From: Atopobium sp. UBA1382
GTDB taxonomy: Bacteria; Actinomycetota; Coriobacteriia; Coriobacteriales; Atopobiaceae
Length of the DNA stretch: 64,000 nucleotides
NCBI GenBank assembly: GCA_002305805.1
Contig: DBQY01000015.1
Coordinates: 88,513 to 152,512 of the forward strand
Reading direction: 5' to 3'
Shown here: positions 1-8,021 of the stretch, in pieces
How the letters are laid out: every line of letters begins with the position of its first letter
Position numbering within the stretch: position 1 is the first letter of the stretch
The notes under the pieces: model-generated
What the model saw: the letters and a program-made list of their open reading frames with translations, nothing else
Told to the model about the DNA's origin: nothing
Databases searched by the model: none
Program-made: the position numbers and the translations under genes

Positions 1-23
1 TTGTTGAGCTCCAGGTGCTCCAT
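1..23 (-). CDS. 5' end of an unidentified gene running off the window
   Basis: An ATG at the complement of 21-23 is preceded by a strong Shine-Dalgarno sequence (GGAGGAGACC directly upstream of the ATG). The first residues are MEHLELN before the window ends. Too little is visible to name a product. The 250 bp upstream (24-274) contain no convincing gene and probably hold its promoter and leader. Confidence 0.45.
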
Positions 24-274
24 GGTCTCCTCCTCGCTTTGGGAACGCCTTCACAACCTGATGGTCGCGCCGCACGGGCGAGAAGTACAATGCCGGCTCC
101 GCAGCTCGGTATGCATGGGTTGCATGGCAAGAGCGGCTGGTCCGGTCGGTATAACTCTGCCCTCTTCGAGCACGCGTACCTTGCCGAGAATATCGGCGCC
201 ATCCTCGCCTTCCCCGAGGACCTCAAGGTCGTGGGCAACGCAGCCGGACATCCGACGAGGACGGACGGCCCGCG

Positions 275-658
275 TCAGCCCAGCAGGTCATGGTAGATGG
301 CGAAATCGTCGTCCTTGAAGACGTTGAAGACCACGCGCTCGACGGGCGAGAGGCCCGCCCCGAGCACGTCACGCACCGTGGACACGGCGACTCGCGCCGC
401 CTCGCGCCGGGGAAAGCGAAACTCGCCCGTCGAGATGCAGCAGAACGCCACCGACCTGAGGCCGTTCTCGGCAGCAATCCCAAGGCACGACCGGCAGCAC
501 GCCGCAAGGTCGGCCCGGTCGCGCGCGGTGGGCGCGATGCCGCGCACGACGGGTCCCACGGTATGGATGACGTGGGCGGCCGGCAGGTTGTGACCGCGCG
601 TGACCTTGGCGCGGCCGTTTGGCTCCTCATGGCCCTGGGCGCGCATAAGCGCCGCGCA
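275..658 (-). pseudogene. N-terminally truncated macrodomain (ADP-ribose hydrolase) gene
   Basis: The reading frame matches the C-terminal half of the macrodomain protein-ADP-ribose hydrolase family. Recognisable segments are GHEEPNGRAKVT, the VIHTVGPVV strand, FCCISTGEFRFP (phosphate-binding loop) and FNVFKDDDFAIYHDLL at the C-terminus. Intact members are about 260-270 residues and carry an N-terminal NAAN-type ADP-ribose-binding motif. That half is absent: residues upstream of about 658 do not resemble the family, and the terminator of the next gene lies there. The frame itself is open and ends normally, so this looks like a 5' deletion rather than a frameshift. It is unlikely to be active, although a non-catalytic remnant cannot be excluded. 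Confidence 0.7.
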
Positions 659-717
659 GTGGCACGTGGATACGAGTCGAGTTCGTCGTCCCGACCTGTA
701 GGCAGACAGTCTCGCGC

Positions 718-755
718 AACAAAACGCGCCGCGGCGAGATATCCCGCCGCGGCGC
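718..755 (-). terminator. Rho-independent terminator of the EIIA gene
   Basis: A perfect GC-rich inverted repeat (CGCCGCGGCG at 727-736 and 745-754, extended by one pair) with an 8-nt loop is followed on the minus strand by TTTTGTTG. It lies about 25 bp after the stop codon of the PTS gene. Confidence 0.85.
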
Positions 756-778
756 CGCTGGACGATCATCGCAGAAGC

Positions 779-1306
779 CTAGAAGGTCACCTTGAGGACG
801 GGCGCGCCGGCCTCGACCTTCTCGCCGTAGCCCGCCGTGAGCTCCACGCCCGCCAGCTCGTCGGAGTTGGAGACGGCGAAGACCACGCAGTCCTGGTAGC
901 CCGCCTCGGTGATCACCCTTCGGTCCATCTTGATGATGGGCTGGCCGGCAACCACGCGCTCGCCCTCGGACACGTAGTTGGTGAAGCCCTTGCCCTTGAG
1001 GTTGACGGTGTTGACGCCCACGTGGACGAGCACCTCGGCGCCGCCGTCGGACTTGATGCTCACCGCGTGACTCATCGCGCTGCCCACCCAGCCGCTCGCC
1101 GGGGCGTACACGACGTCCCCGTCCGGCCAGAGCGCGCAGCCCTTGCCCAGGACCTCGGTGCTGAAGACCTTGTCGGGCACGTCGGTCATGCGAATCACGC
1201 TACCGGAGACCGGCGCGTAGCCAATGCCCGGCTGGGCGTCGATCGAAAGGCCGGCAGGCGGCTCGGCCGGCGCATCCTTCTTGGCGAACTTGTCAAACAG
1301 TGCCAC
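779..1306 (-). CDS. PTS system EIIA component, glucose-specific (Crr) type
   Basis: This 175-residue protein is a single EIIA-Glc domain. It would accept phosphate from HPr and pass it to a membrane EIIB/EIIC, and in some bacteria it also regulates sugar uptake. The conserved pair of histidines is present: His80 in the SHAVSIKS segment and the phosphorylated His95 in EVLVHVGVNTVNL, matching the spacing of His75/His90 in E. coli IIAGlc. The start is a GTG at 1306 with GAGGAG upstream. No EIIB/EIIC gene is adjacent, so the sugar cannot be deduced. A strong terminator follows, so it appears monocistronic. Confidence 0.9.
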   Translation of the reverse strand: MALFDKFAKKDAPAEPPAGLSIDAQPGIGYAPVSGSVIRMTDVPDKVFSTEVLGKGCALWPDGDVVYAPASGWVGSAMSHAVSIKSDGGAEVLVHVGVNTVNLKGKGFTNYVSEGERVVAGQPIIKMDRRVITEAGYQDCVVFAVSNSDELAGVELTAGYGEKVEAGAPVLKVTF

Positions 1307-1409
1307 TGATGGCTCCTCTCGTCGTCAACGCAGATGGGGAGATTGTATCGCGAGACGCCCTCCCATGCCCTATCATGATGAAACGTCAACCCAGTTTGTT
1401 GGAGGTCCC

Positions 1410-1667
1410 ATGGACGTCATGTCCATCGTGCTCGGCGCGCTCTCGCTCGTCACGGCGTTCACGCCGTTCATCTGGCTGCAGGTCGTCGGTGGCTGCGTGG
1501 GCATCGCCGGCATAGTCCTTGCGCGCAAGGCAAAGAAGGCGGACTATCGCAAGAGCCTCACCACGGCGATCGGCATGCTCTGCTCGATCACGGGCGCGCT
1601 GCTGTGCTTCCTGGCTCCGGTCCTCTCGCTGATAAGCAACGCTTTGCTGCTTCTCATGACCCAGTAG
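1410..1667 (+). CDS. Small two-helix membrane protein of unknown function
   Basis: The 85-residue product has two hydrophobic stretches, about residues 5-38 and 52-83. They are separated by a short basic loop (ARKAKKADYRKS) that would face the cytoplasm. The start ATG at 1410 is preceded by GGAGG at 1401-1405. The layout resembles DUF4190-like or other small actinobacterial membrane hairpin proteins, but no family can be assigned with confidence. It is transcribed divergently from the EIIA gene and ends about 40 bp before the convergent yeiH-like gene. Confidence 0.7.
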   Translation: MDVMSIVLGALSLVTAFTPFIWLQVVGGCVGIAGIVLARKAKKADYRKSLTTAIGMLCSITGALLCFLAPVLSLISNALLLLMTQ

Positions 1668-1708
1668 CGTCGGCGGCGCCGAGAGGGGCACGGACGTCTC
1701 GGGGCTCC

Positions 1709-2743
1709 CTACCAGATGCCCAGCGCGTGCTGCATGCCCAGACTCACGGCAGCGATGGCGACCCAGCAGCAGAGTCCCATGAGGATCGGCTTGCCGCCCG
1801 TCCGCACGAGCTTGACCACGTTGGTGTTGAAGCCGATCGCCGCCATCGCCATGACGATGAGGAACTTGGAGAGCTCCTTGATCGGCGCGGTCACGGACGC
1901 CGGGAGCGCGAGCACCGTGGTCGCCACGCTCGCCAGCACGAAGAACACGATGAAGGTCGGAAACGCCCGGCGCAGGCTGAACGTGTTTCTCGACTCGCCA
2001 CCCGCGCGACGGGCCTGACGGGCCTGCCAGATCCCCAGCGCGAGCGTGATGGGGATGATCGCCAGCGTGCGCGTGAGCTTGACGATGGTGGCAGCGTCGA
2101 GCGTGTTGGCGCCCGGATGCATGCCGTCCCATGCCGCCGCGGCGGCCGTGACGGAGGAGGTGTCGTTCACCGCCGTGCCCGCGAACAGGCCGAACCCCTC
2201 GTTCGTGAGGCCGAGCATGCCGCCGAGCGTGGGGAACACGAGCGCCGCGACCACGTTGAAGAGGAAGATCACGCTGATGGCCTGGGCGATCTCCTCGTCG
2301 TCGGCCTCGATCACCGGCGCGGTCGCCGCGATGGCCGAGCCCCCGCAGATTGAGGAGCCCACGCCGATGAGCGTGGAGATCTTGCCGGGGATTTTGAGCG
2401 CGCGGCACAGCGCATAGCTCACCACGAGCGAGGTGGCGATCGTGGAGAGGATGATGGGCAGCGAGGTCATGCCCACTCGCGCTATCTGAGCGAGGTTGAG
2501 GCCAAAGCCCAGAAGGACCACCGCCCACTGGAGCACCTTCTTGGACGTAAACCTGACGCCGGGGGCCAGGGGCTCGCCCTTATCGCCCGGAACCAGAAGC
2601 GCCATCGCCATGCCAATCAGGATGGCAAAGACCGGCCCTCCCACGACCTCGAACTGCTTGCCCAGAAGCCATGCCGGCACGGCGATGGCCAACGCAAACA
2701 GCGCTCCCCTCCACAGCTTCCCAAAGTCCCTGACGAGCTCCAT
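1709..2743 (-). CDS. YeiH/UPF0324 family putative sulfate exporter
   Basis: A 344-residue polytopic membrane protein with about ten predicted transmembrane segments. Family-typical stretches are visible: [12 protein letters not shown] near the N-terminus, [13 protein letters not shown], the glycine-rich [20 protein letters not shown] with the following DDEE acidic cluster, and [15 protein letters not shown]. The family is annotated as putative sulfate/sulfonate-related exporters, with little direct biochemical proof. It is divergent from a LysR regulator, the usual yeiE-yeiH arrangement, which suggests that the regulator controls it. The start at 2743 has GGGCGG upstream. Confidence 0.9.
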   Translation of the reverse strand: MELVRDFGKLWRGALFALAIAVPAWLLGKQFEVVGGPVFAILIGMAMALLVPGDKGEPLAPGVRFTSKKVLQWAVVLLGFGLNLAQIARVGMTSLPIILSTIATSLVVSYALCRALKIPGKISTLIGVGSSICGGSAIAATAPVIEADDEEIAQAISVIFLFNVVAALVFPTLGGMLGLTNEGFGLFAGTAVNDTSSVTAAAAAWDGMHPGANTLDAATIVKLTRTLAIIPITLALGIWQARQARRAGGESRNTFSLRRAFPTFIVFFVLASVATTVLALPASVTAPIKELSKFLIVMAMAAIGFNTNVVKLVRTGGKPILMGLCCWVAIAAVSLGMQHALGIW

Positions 2744-2817
2744 GCGTCCGCCCTTCTCGCGTCCCTCTGTCCCAGAAGAGGCTAACGCCGGTCGTTATAA
2801 TTAAATACAACCAGTTG

Positions 2818-2833
2818 CTTATAGACTCATAAG
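2818..2833. promoter_or_regulatory. LysR-type operator between yeiH-like and lysR genes
   Basis: CTTAT-N6-ATAAG is a perfect dyad that satisfies the T-N11-A rule of LysR boxes. It sits in the 113-bp AT-rich divergent region, 24 bp upstream of the regulator's start. It probably serves both autorepression and activation of the transporter gene; this is inferred from position and symmetry. Confidence 0.65.
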
Positions 2834-2856
2834 TATTATTTGAAAGAGGGTGGCGC

Positions 2857-3750
2857 ATGCTCGACTATCGCACGCACACGTTCCTTGCCGTGTACCGCAC
2901 CGGCAGCTTCACGCGCGCTGCCAAGCGGCTGCATGTCACCCAGCCGGCGGTCTCGCAGCACATACGCCAGCTCGAGGCGCACTACGGCTGCACGCTCTTC
3001 GCAAAGACGGGCCGCGGCGTTGAGCCCACACCAGCTGGGCGCCTGCTCTATCGCACGCTCGACGTGGCGGAAAACGACGAGGCCAGGCTGCGCGCGGAGT
3101 TGGCGTCCTTACAAGGCGAGAGTGGCGCGCGCCCGCCCCTGCGCCTCGGCTGCACGCGAACGGTTGCCGACTACGTCGCCCCGCGCCTGCTCTCGGAGCA
3201 CCTGAGACGGCACCCGGACGACCGTGTCTATCTGCGCACAGGCAACACCGCCGAACTCGTAGGGCTTATCGAAACCGGAGAGGTCGACCTTGCCCTCGTG
3301 GAGGGTTCGTTCGACCGGAGGCTCTTCGAGAGCGCCGCGCTTTCGCGGGAGCCCTTCGTGGCGGTCGCCGCTGGCGGGGGGCGTCCCGCGAGCGTCGCGG
3401 ACCTTCTCGCCCAGAGGCTCGTGCTCCGCGAGCCCGGCTCGGGCACCCGAGAGATCCTCGAACACCACCTTGCGGCACGAGGGCTGTCCACAGACGACTT
3501 CGTCGGCGTCATCGAGCTCGCCAGCATCCCCGCCATCAAGGCGTGCGTGGCAGCCGGAGCCGGCGTGAGTTTCCTCTACCGCGTGGCTGTAGAGGACGAG
3601 CTGGGCACGGGCAGGCTGGCCGACGTCACGCCCGCGGACTTTGCCGCGGAGCACGACTTCTCCCTCATCTGGCAGCGCGGCAGCCGCTACGCCCCGCGCT
3701 GGCGCGCCCTGCTGCGCGAGTGGGCGGCCCCGAAAGACAACCGAGCCTAG
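2857..3750 (+). CDS. LysR-family transcriptional regulator
   Basis: The 297-residue protein has an N-terminal winged helix-turn-helix (about residues 3-62; SFTRAAKRLHVTQPAVSQHIRQLE is split around the typical recognition helix, TQPAVSQHI) and a C-terminal periplasmic-binding-protein-like effector domain (about 90-290). Length and layout are those of CysB/YeiE-type regulators. It is divergent from the YeiH-type exporter, which it likely controls. Its stop codon overlaps that of the convergent DUF853 gene within the 4-bp sequence CTAG (3747-3750), so the two transcripts must overlap at their 3' ends. Confidence 0.93.
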   Translation: MLDYRTHTFLAVYRTGSFTRAAKRLHVTQPAVSQHIRQLEAHYGCTLFAKTGRGVEPTPAGRLLYRTLDVAENDEARLRAELASLQGESGARPPLRLGCTRTVADYVAPRLLSEHLRRHPDDRVYLRTGNTAELVGLIETGEVDLALVEGSFDRRLFESAALSREPFVAVAAGGGRPASVADLLAQRLVLREPGSGTREILEHHLAARGLSTDDFVGVIELASIPAIKACVAAGAGVSFLYRVAVEDELGTGRLADVTPADFAAEHDFSLIWQRGSRYAPRWRALLREWAAPKDNRA

Positions 3751-5288
3751 CGACGGCGGCCGCCGAAGAGGTTGCGAGTGATCTGGCGCGTTGCCTCGCG
3801 GCCGAAGGTGCCCAGGATCTGACCGGCGAACTTGCTCACGCCCTTCATGAACTGCTGCTGTTGCCTCTCGGCCTCGCGCTCTGCCTTCCTGGCGGCCTTC
3901 TCGGCCTCCTTTGCCCTCTGCCTCTCCAGCTCGGCCTTCTCCCTCTCGAGCGCCGCACGCTCCTCGGCGAGCTTCTCGGCCTCCTCGTCCTCCTTGGCCT
4001 GCTCGGTGAGCTGCTCGAAGGCGCTCTCGCGGTCCACGGCCTCGCCGTACTTCTTCATGAGGTCGCCCTGCGCGTCGAGCGCAGCCTTGAGGTCGGACTC
4101 GGGCGCCGCTGCCATAAGGCACTGCGATGGCAGGATCTTGGCGCGCTCCACGATTTCCGGCTGGCCATCGTCGTTCAGGAACGAGACGAGCGCCTCGCCG
4201 GTGCCCAGCTCCAGAATCGCGTCCTCGCTCTTGAACGCCGGGTTCTCGCGGAACGACTGCGCGGCGGCACGCACGGCCTTCTGCTCGGCCGGCGTGTAGG
4301 CGCGCAAGCCGTGCTGCACGCGGTTGGAGAGCTGGGCGAGCACCTCGTCGGGGATGTCGCTCGGGCTCTGGGTGATGAAGTAGACGCCCACGCCCTTGGA
4401 GCGGATGAGCTTGACCACCTGGACGATCTTGTCCAGGAGCTCGCTCGGCATGTCGTTGAAGAGCAGGTGCGCCTCGTCGAAGAAGAAAACGAACTTGGGC
4501 TTCTCGAGGTCGCCCTCCTCCGGCAGCGTGTCAAAGAGCTCCGAGAGCATCCACAGCAGGAACATCGCGTAGATCTGCGGGCTCTGGATGAGCTTGGCGG
4601 CATTGAGGACGTTCACGTAGCCGTGGCCGTTGGAGTCGCACGCAAACCACTCGGAGAGGTCGAGGTCCGGCTCGCCAAAGAAGACGTCGCCACCCTGGTC
4701 CTCGATGGAGATGAGCTGGCGCAGGATCGCACCCACGGACTGGCTGGACACCTTGCCGTAGGTGGTCTCGTACTCCTTGGCGTTCTCCGCCACGTAGTTG
4801 AGCATCGAGCGCAGGTCCTTGAGGTCAATGAGCAGGAGGTTCTTGTCGTCCGCGATGCGAAAGGCGATGTCGAGCACGCCCTCCTGGACCTCGGTGAGCT
4901 CAAGCAGGCGCGAGAGCAGCGTCGGCCCCATGTCGGAGACCGTGATGCGCACCGGGATGCCCTTGCCGCCGAGCATGTCCCAGAAGCGGCACGGGCAGCC
5001 TTCGTAAGTGAAGCCCTCAAGGCCAAACTTCTTGATGCGCTTCTGCATGTCCTCAGTGTCCTCGCCGGGAGAGCACATGCCGGTGATGTCGCCCTTGACG
5101 TCGGCCATGAAGACGGGGACGCCCGCCTTGGAGAAGCCCTCGGCCATGACCTTGAGCGTGACGGTCTTGCCCGTGCCGGACGCACCGGCGATGAGGCCGT
5201 GGCGGTTGGCCTGGTTGAGCAGCAGGCTGACGGGCTTGTTGTCGGGCTCGGCGCCCACTCCCATCCAGATGGAGTTGTCCTTGAGCAT
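3747..5288 (-). CDS. DUF853 / HerA-like ATPase
   Basis: A 513-residue P-loop ATPase of the DUF853 group, related to HerA/FtsK-type helicases. Walker A is GASGTGKT at residues 35-42, Walker B is FVFFFDEAH near residue 265, and the YFITQSPSDIPDEVLAQL segment is the conserved sensor/arginine-finger region. The C-terminal 110 residues are a charged Glu/Lys/Arg/Gln-rich coiled coil that ends in a basic tail. The physiological substrate of the family is unknown. No nuclease partner (NurA-like) is adjacent. The start is an ATG at 5288. Confidence 0.88.
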   Translation of the reverse strand: MLKDNSIWMGVGAEPDNKPVSLLLNQANRHGLIAGASGTGKTVTLKVMAEGFSKAGVPVFMADVKGDITGMCSPGEDTEDMQKRIKKFGLEGFTYEGCPCRFWDMLGGKGIPVRITVSDMGPTLLSRLLELTEVQEGVLDIAFRIADDKNLLLIDLKDLRSMLNYVAENAKEYETTYGKVSSQSVGAILRQLISIEDQGGDVFFGEPDLDLSEWFACDSNGHGYVNVLNAAKLIQSPQIYAMFLLWMLSELFDTLPEEGDLEKPKFVFFFDEAHLLFNDMPSELLDKIVQVVKLIRSKGVGVYFITQSPSDIPDEVLAQLSNRVQHGLRAYTPAEQKAVRAAAQSFRENPAFKSEDAILELGTGEALVSFLNDDGQPEIVERAKILPSQCLMAAAPESDLKAALDAQGDLMKKYGEAVDRESAFEQLTEQAKEDEEAEKLAEERAALEREKAELERQRAKEAEKAARKAEREAERQQQQFMKGVSKFAGQILGTFGREATRQITRNLFGGRRR

Positions 5289-5444
5289 GGGTCCCCCTTG
5301 CGCGAGGTTTGGAAGGCTGAATATCCGCAGCTAAGAATACCAGCCGAGAAGAACCGGCCGACCGGCCCTCAACGCGTGTTTGACAGCTCTGGCAAAGAGC
5401 GAGGCCCGCTCCTTTGCGAACCCAGCACATGGCCATGGCAAAAG

Positions 5445-5562
5445 GTTGGGTACTTTTTGAGACTCCCCTGAACTAGGGGCGCCGAAGGAACCCGAAGAAG
5501 CGCTGGTAGAAAAATGGCACCCTTCAAGTCGTACTTGAAGGGTGCCCAAAAAAGTACCCAAC
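5445..5562. repeat. Structured intergenic element with 14-bp terminal inverted repeats
   Basis: GTTGGGTACTTTTT (5445-5458) is repeated in inverse as AAAAAGTACCCAAC (5549-5562). Between them lie a perfect 14-bp-stem hairpin with a 3-nt loop (5516-5529 with 5533-5546), flanked by A-runs on both sides, and a smaller hairpin (CCCCT...AGGGG, 5465-5479). The inner long hairpin can act as a bidirectional terminator for the glycosidase gene that ends at 5588. The outer repeats resemble a small non-autonomous insertion. No coding capacity was seen in 5289-5587. Confidence 0.6.
5516..5553 (-). terminator. Terminator downstream of the GH13 gene
   Basis: A perfect 14-bp stem (GGCACCCTTCAAGT and its complement) with a 3-nt loop is followed on the minus strand by TTTTT and preceded by a matching A-run. 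It therefore works in the direction of the glycosidase gene and perhaps on the other strand too. Confidence 0.75.
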
Positions 5563-5587
5563 TTTTAAGGGGTGCTCGGCTTACGCT

Positions 5588-7150
5588 CTACGCAAGCTCA
5601 AAGAACGTCGCCGAGGCAGCGGGCACGCGCAGCACGCCGTCGACAAGCTGGGCCCCATCACCCAGTGCGTAGAGCACGCGCGCGGCCTCGAAGTCGCACG
5701 GAACCTCGACCTCGCGCGCGGCGGGGTTGAGGGCCACCAGCACGCGCTGGCCACCCTCCCCGCGCTCCGTGCGCAGGTAGACGAGCGGGTACGCGTCCTT
5801 CTCGCAGTAGACGAACTCCACCGCGGCGTTCACGCCGAGGGCCGGCGTCGCGCGGCGCAGGGCGACGAGACGCTGAACCTCACGCCAGAGCGACGCCTCG
5901 TCGGCCATCTGGGCGGCGACCGTGGGCGCGTCGTCACCCGCGTCCTGGAGGATGTAGAGCTGCTCGGCAGGGGCGTCGGAGAATCCGTAGTTCTTCTCGT
6001 CCGCCGACCATTGCATGGGCGAGCGCGCGCCCGTGCGCTGGTAGCCGCCCTCGACGGAGGTCACGTCCAGGTGGCGCATCCCGATCTCGTCTCCCGCGTA
6101 GACGAAGGGGCATCCCGGCATGGACATGATGAAGGCAAACGCCAGCTTCATCTCCTCCGGGTCGAGGAACTTGCGCAGACGGTCCATGTCGTGGTTGCCG
6201 GACGGGATGCACATGAGGCCGCGCCCGTCGGTGAGATCGAGGTTGCGTCGGTAGGTGGCCACGAACTCACTCGCGTCGCCCGCGCCCTCGCGCGCGAACC
6301 ACGGGTGCTCGCAGCGGAAGAGGTCCATGTAGTGCGACGTACCAAACTGCAGCAGGAAGTCCATGTGGAAGCCCGCTCGTATGGTCTTGTCCGGCTCGCC
6401 CCACTCGGAGATGAGGACGGCCTCGGGATAGCGCTCGTCAAGGAACGCGCGCATGTCCTGCCAGAGGGCTATCGTGCCCTCCTGCTCGGGATCGTCCTTC
6501 ACGAGCGAGCCGGCCATGTCCACGCGGAAGCCGTCGCAGCCGCGGTCCAGCCAGAACGCCATCACGTCCTTCATGGCCTGGCGCGTGGCGAGGGCCTCCG
6601 GCGAGTCCATCGCACTCTGCCAGGGCTCGGTCACGCGGTAGAAGCCGTAGTTGAGCGCCGGCTGGAAGGCGAAGAAGTTCACTGCGACGGCACCGTTGCG
6701 CTCTGCGATTCCGCGCAGCACCCCATTCACGCCGGGCACGTCGCCCACGGGCGTCCAGACGTCGTCGGTCCACACGTAGCGGCCAGAGAATTCGTTGCTC
6801 TCGGCGCGGCAGGACTCCTTGAACCAAGGGTGCTCTATCGAGGTGTGCCCGGGGACGAGGTCGAGAAGAACGTGCATGTCGCGGGCGTGAGCCTCGGCAA
6901 AGAGCCGCTCGAGGTCCTCGTTGGTGCCGTAGCGCGGCGCCACCTGGCAGTAGTCCGCCACGTCGTAGCCCGCATCGCCAAAGGGGGACGCGAAGCACGG
7001 GTTGAGCCAGAGGGCGTTAGCGCCCAGCTCGCGCACGTAGTCGAGCTTCTCGATGACGCCGGGCAGGTCGCCGATGCCGTCCGCGTTGGTGTCGTTGAAG
7101 CTCTGGGGGTAGATCTCGTAGAAGACCGCGTCGTCGAGCCACGTGCTCAT
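5588..7150 (-). CDS. GH13 alpha-glycosidase (alpha-glucosidase / oligo-1,6-glucosidase type)
   Basis: A 520-residue cytoplasmic protein without a signal peptide. The GH13 (beta/alpha)8 barrel motifs are in order: the N-terminal YEIYPQSF, DLVPGHTS near residue 100, DGFRVDMAG with the nucleophile Asp211, LISEWGEP with the acid/base Glu249, and SGNHDMDR with the transition-state Asp321. The C-terminal beta domain spans about residues 430-520. The family acts on short alpha-glucans such as maltodextrins, isomaltose or trehalose-type substrates; which one cannot be read from the sequence. A LacI-type operator lies just upstream, and two sugar O-acetyltransferase genes precede it on the same strand, separated by a strong terminator-like structure. 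Confidence 0.9.
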   Translation of the reverse strand: MSTWLDDAVFYEIYPQSFNDTNADGIGDLPGVIEKLDYVRELGANALWLNPCFASPFGDAGYDVADYCQVAPRYGTNEDLERLFAEAHARDMHVLLDLVPGHTSIEHPWFKESCRAESNEFSGRYVWTDDVWTPVGDVPGVNGVLRGIAERNGAVAVNFFAFQPALNYGFYRVTEPWQSAMDSPEALATRQAMKDVMAFWLDRGCDGFRVDMAGSLVKDDPEQEGTIALWQDMRAFLDERYPEAVLISEWGEPDKTIRAGFHMDFLLQFGTSHYMDLFRCEHPWFAREGAGDASEFVATYRRNLDLTDGRGLMCIPSGNHDMDRLRKFLDPEEMKLAFAFIMSMPGCPFVYAGDEIGMRHLDVTSVEGGYQRTGARSPMQWSADEKNYGFSDAPAEQLYILQDAGDDAPTVAAQMADEASLWREVQRLVALRRATPALGVNAAVEFVYCEKDAYPLVYLRTERGEGGQRVLVALNPAAREVEVPCDFEAARVLYALGDGAQLVDGVLRVPAASATFFELA

Positions 7151-7181
7151 GGGCTCCCCTTTCTCCTCTCGTTCCCATTGT

Positions 7182-7195
7182 TGGAAACGTTTCCA
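7182..7195. promoter_or_regulatory. LacI/CcpA-type operator upstream of the glycosidase
   Basis: TGGAAACGTTTCCA is a perfect 14-bp palindrome with the central CG and the AAACGTTT core typical of LacI-family operators. It is located 31 bp upstream of the glycosidase start codon, suggesting sugar-dependent repression. No LacI gene is in the window. Confidence 0.75.
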
Positions 7196-7236
7196 GTCTG
7201 GGGCGATTGTACACCATATTCGCTGCCCTCACACTG

Positions 7237-7338
7237 AAAAAAAAAACGGCGACCGGTGCCAATTCGCCGAGACGAAGCGTCTACGGAAAACCGCCCCGAA
7301 AACCCGGCTATTTTTCCGTAGCTGCTCCGTCTCGGCGA
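7237..7338 (-). terminator. Terminator with competing upstream hairpin (possible attenuator)
   Basis: On the minus strand a 6-bp hairpin (CGGCGA/TCGCCG, plus-strand 7247-7252 and 7264-7269) is followed directly by ten T residues (A-run at 7237-7246). This is an intrinsic terminator after the acetyltransferase gene. Its upstream arm also forms part of a much longer stem: 7264-7274 pairs with 7328-7338 (11 bp) and 7281-7290 with 7312-7321 (10 bp). The two folds exclude each other. Confidence 0.7.
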
Positions 7339-7372
7339 GGGGAGGGCGGCGCAGGCACGCGCCGCGCCCGCA

Positions 7373-7999
7373 TCATGCGTCAAGCCAGAGCCCCTCGACC
7401 GGCTTGTCGTGGTCGTACTCGCGCTCGTCCTTCTCGCCGATCTTGCGCAACACGCGACACGGGTTGCCAGCGGCGACCGCGCCGGCGGGGACGTCGCGCG
7501 TGACCACGCTGCCCGCGCCCACCACCGATCCCGCGCCGACCGTCACGCCCGGCAGGACCACGCACCCGGCACCCAACCATGCCCCCGCGCAGATTCGGAC
7601 CGGCTTGTTGTACTGGAGCCCCTTTGCGCGAAGCCGCGGCGAGACGGGGTGCGTGCCCGTGCAGATGGTCACGTTGGGACCGATCATGACGTCGTCCTCG
7701 ATGAAGATATCGGCGTCATCCACCAGTGTGAGGCCCATGTTGGCATAGACGTTGCTGCCCAGGTGCAGGTTCGCCCCGCCCCAGTTTGCATGGAACGGCG
7801 GCTCGATCATGCAGTTCTCACCCACCTCAGCGACCAGCCGGGCGAGAAGCGCGTCGCGCTTCGCAGAGCTGCTGAAGGGCAGCGCGTTGTAGGCGTCCAG
7901 CACGTCGCGACGACGCTCCTGCTCGGCGAAGAGCTCCGGGCTGTTGCAGGCGTAGAGCCGCCCGTCTGCCATGCGCCGCCTGACTTCTGACAGGTCCAT
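7373..7999 (-). CDS. Maltose/galactoside O-acetyltransferase (Maa/LacA family)
   Basis: This 208-residue protein has an N-terminal Mac domain (RRRMADGRLYACNSPELFAEQ) and a left-handed beta-helix of hexapeptide repeats. The catalytic region is recognisable as CTGTHPVSPRLRAKG, whose His is the general base, followed by GAGSVVTRDVPAGAVAAGNPCRV. The family transfers acetyl from acetyl-CoA to the 6-OH of sugars. The start is an ATG at 7999 with GGAGGGGG upstream; longer in-frame upstream sequence belongs to the neighbouring gene's other frame. It follows a paralogue by about 20 bp, probably as one transcript. Confidence 0.9.
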   Translation of the reverse strand: MDLSEVRRRMADGRLYACNSPELFAEQERRRDVLDAYNALPFSSSAKRDALLARLVAEVGENCMIEPPFHANWGGANLHLGSNVYANMGLTLVDDADIFIEDDVMIGPNVTICTGTHPVSPRLRAKGLQYNKPVRICAGAWLGAGCVVLPGVTVGAGSVVGAGSVVTRDVPAGAVAAGNPCRVLRKIGEKDEREYDHDKPVEGLWLDA

Positions 8000-8021
8000 G
8001 TGCCCCCTCCGATCGCTGCGC

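Noticed and set aside
51..251. A 66-codon minus-strand open frame near the left edge
   Set aside because: No ribosome-binding site and no similarity that I recognise; more likely the leader of the gene starting at 23.
3543..5471. A 642-codon plus-strand open frame opposite the DUF853 ATPase gene
   Set aside because: It lies antisense to a protein with clear Walker motifs. In GC-rich DNA the opposite strand of a real gene often stays open; its Leu/His/Ala/Arg-rich composition is typical of such a shadow.
5331..5561. A 76-codon minus-strand open frame in the 5289-5587 gap
   Set aside because: It runs through the inverted-repeat element and a terminator hairpin; no ribosome-binding site or motif.
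6011..7237. A 408-codon plus-strand open frame opposite the GH13 gene
   Set aside because: The minus strand carries all GH13 catalytic motifs, so the plus frame is a shadow.
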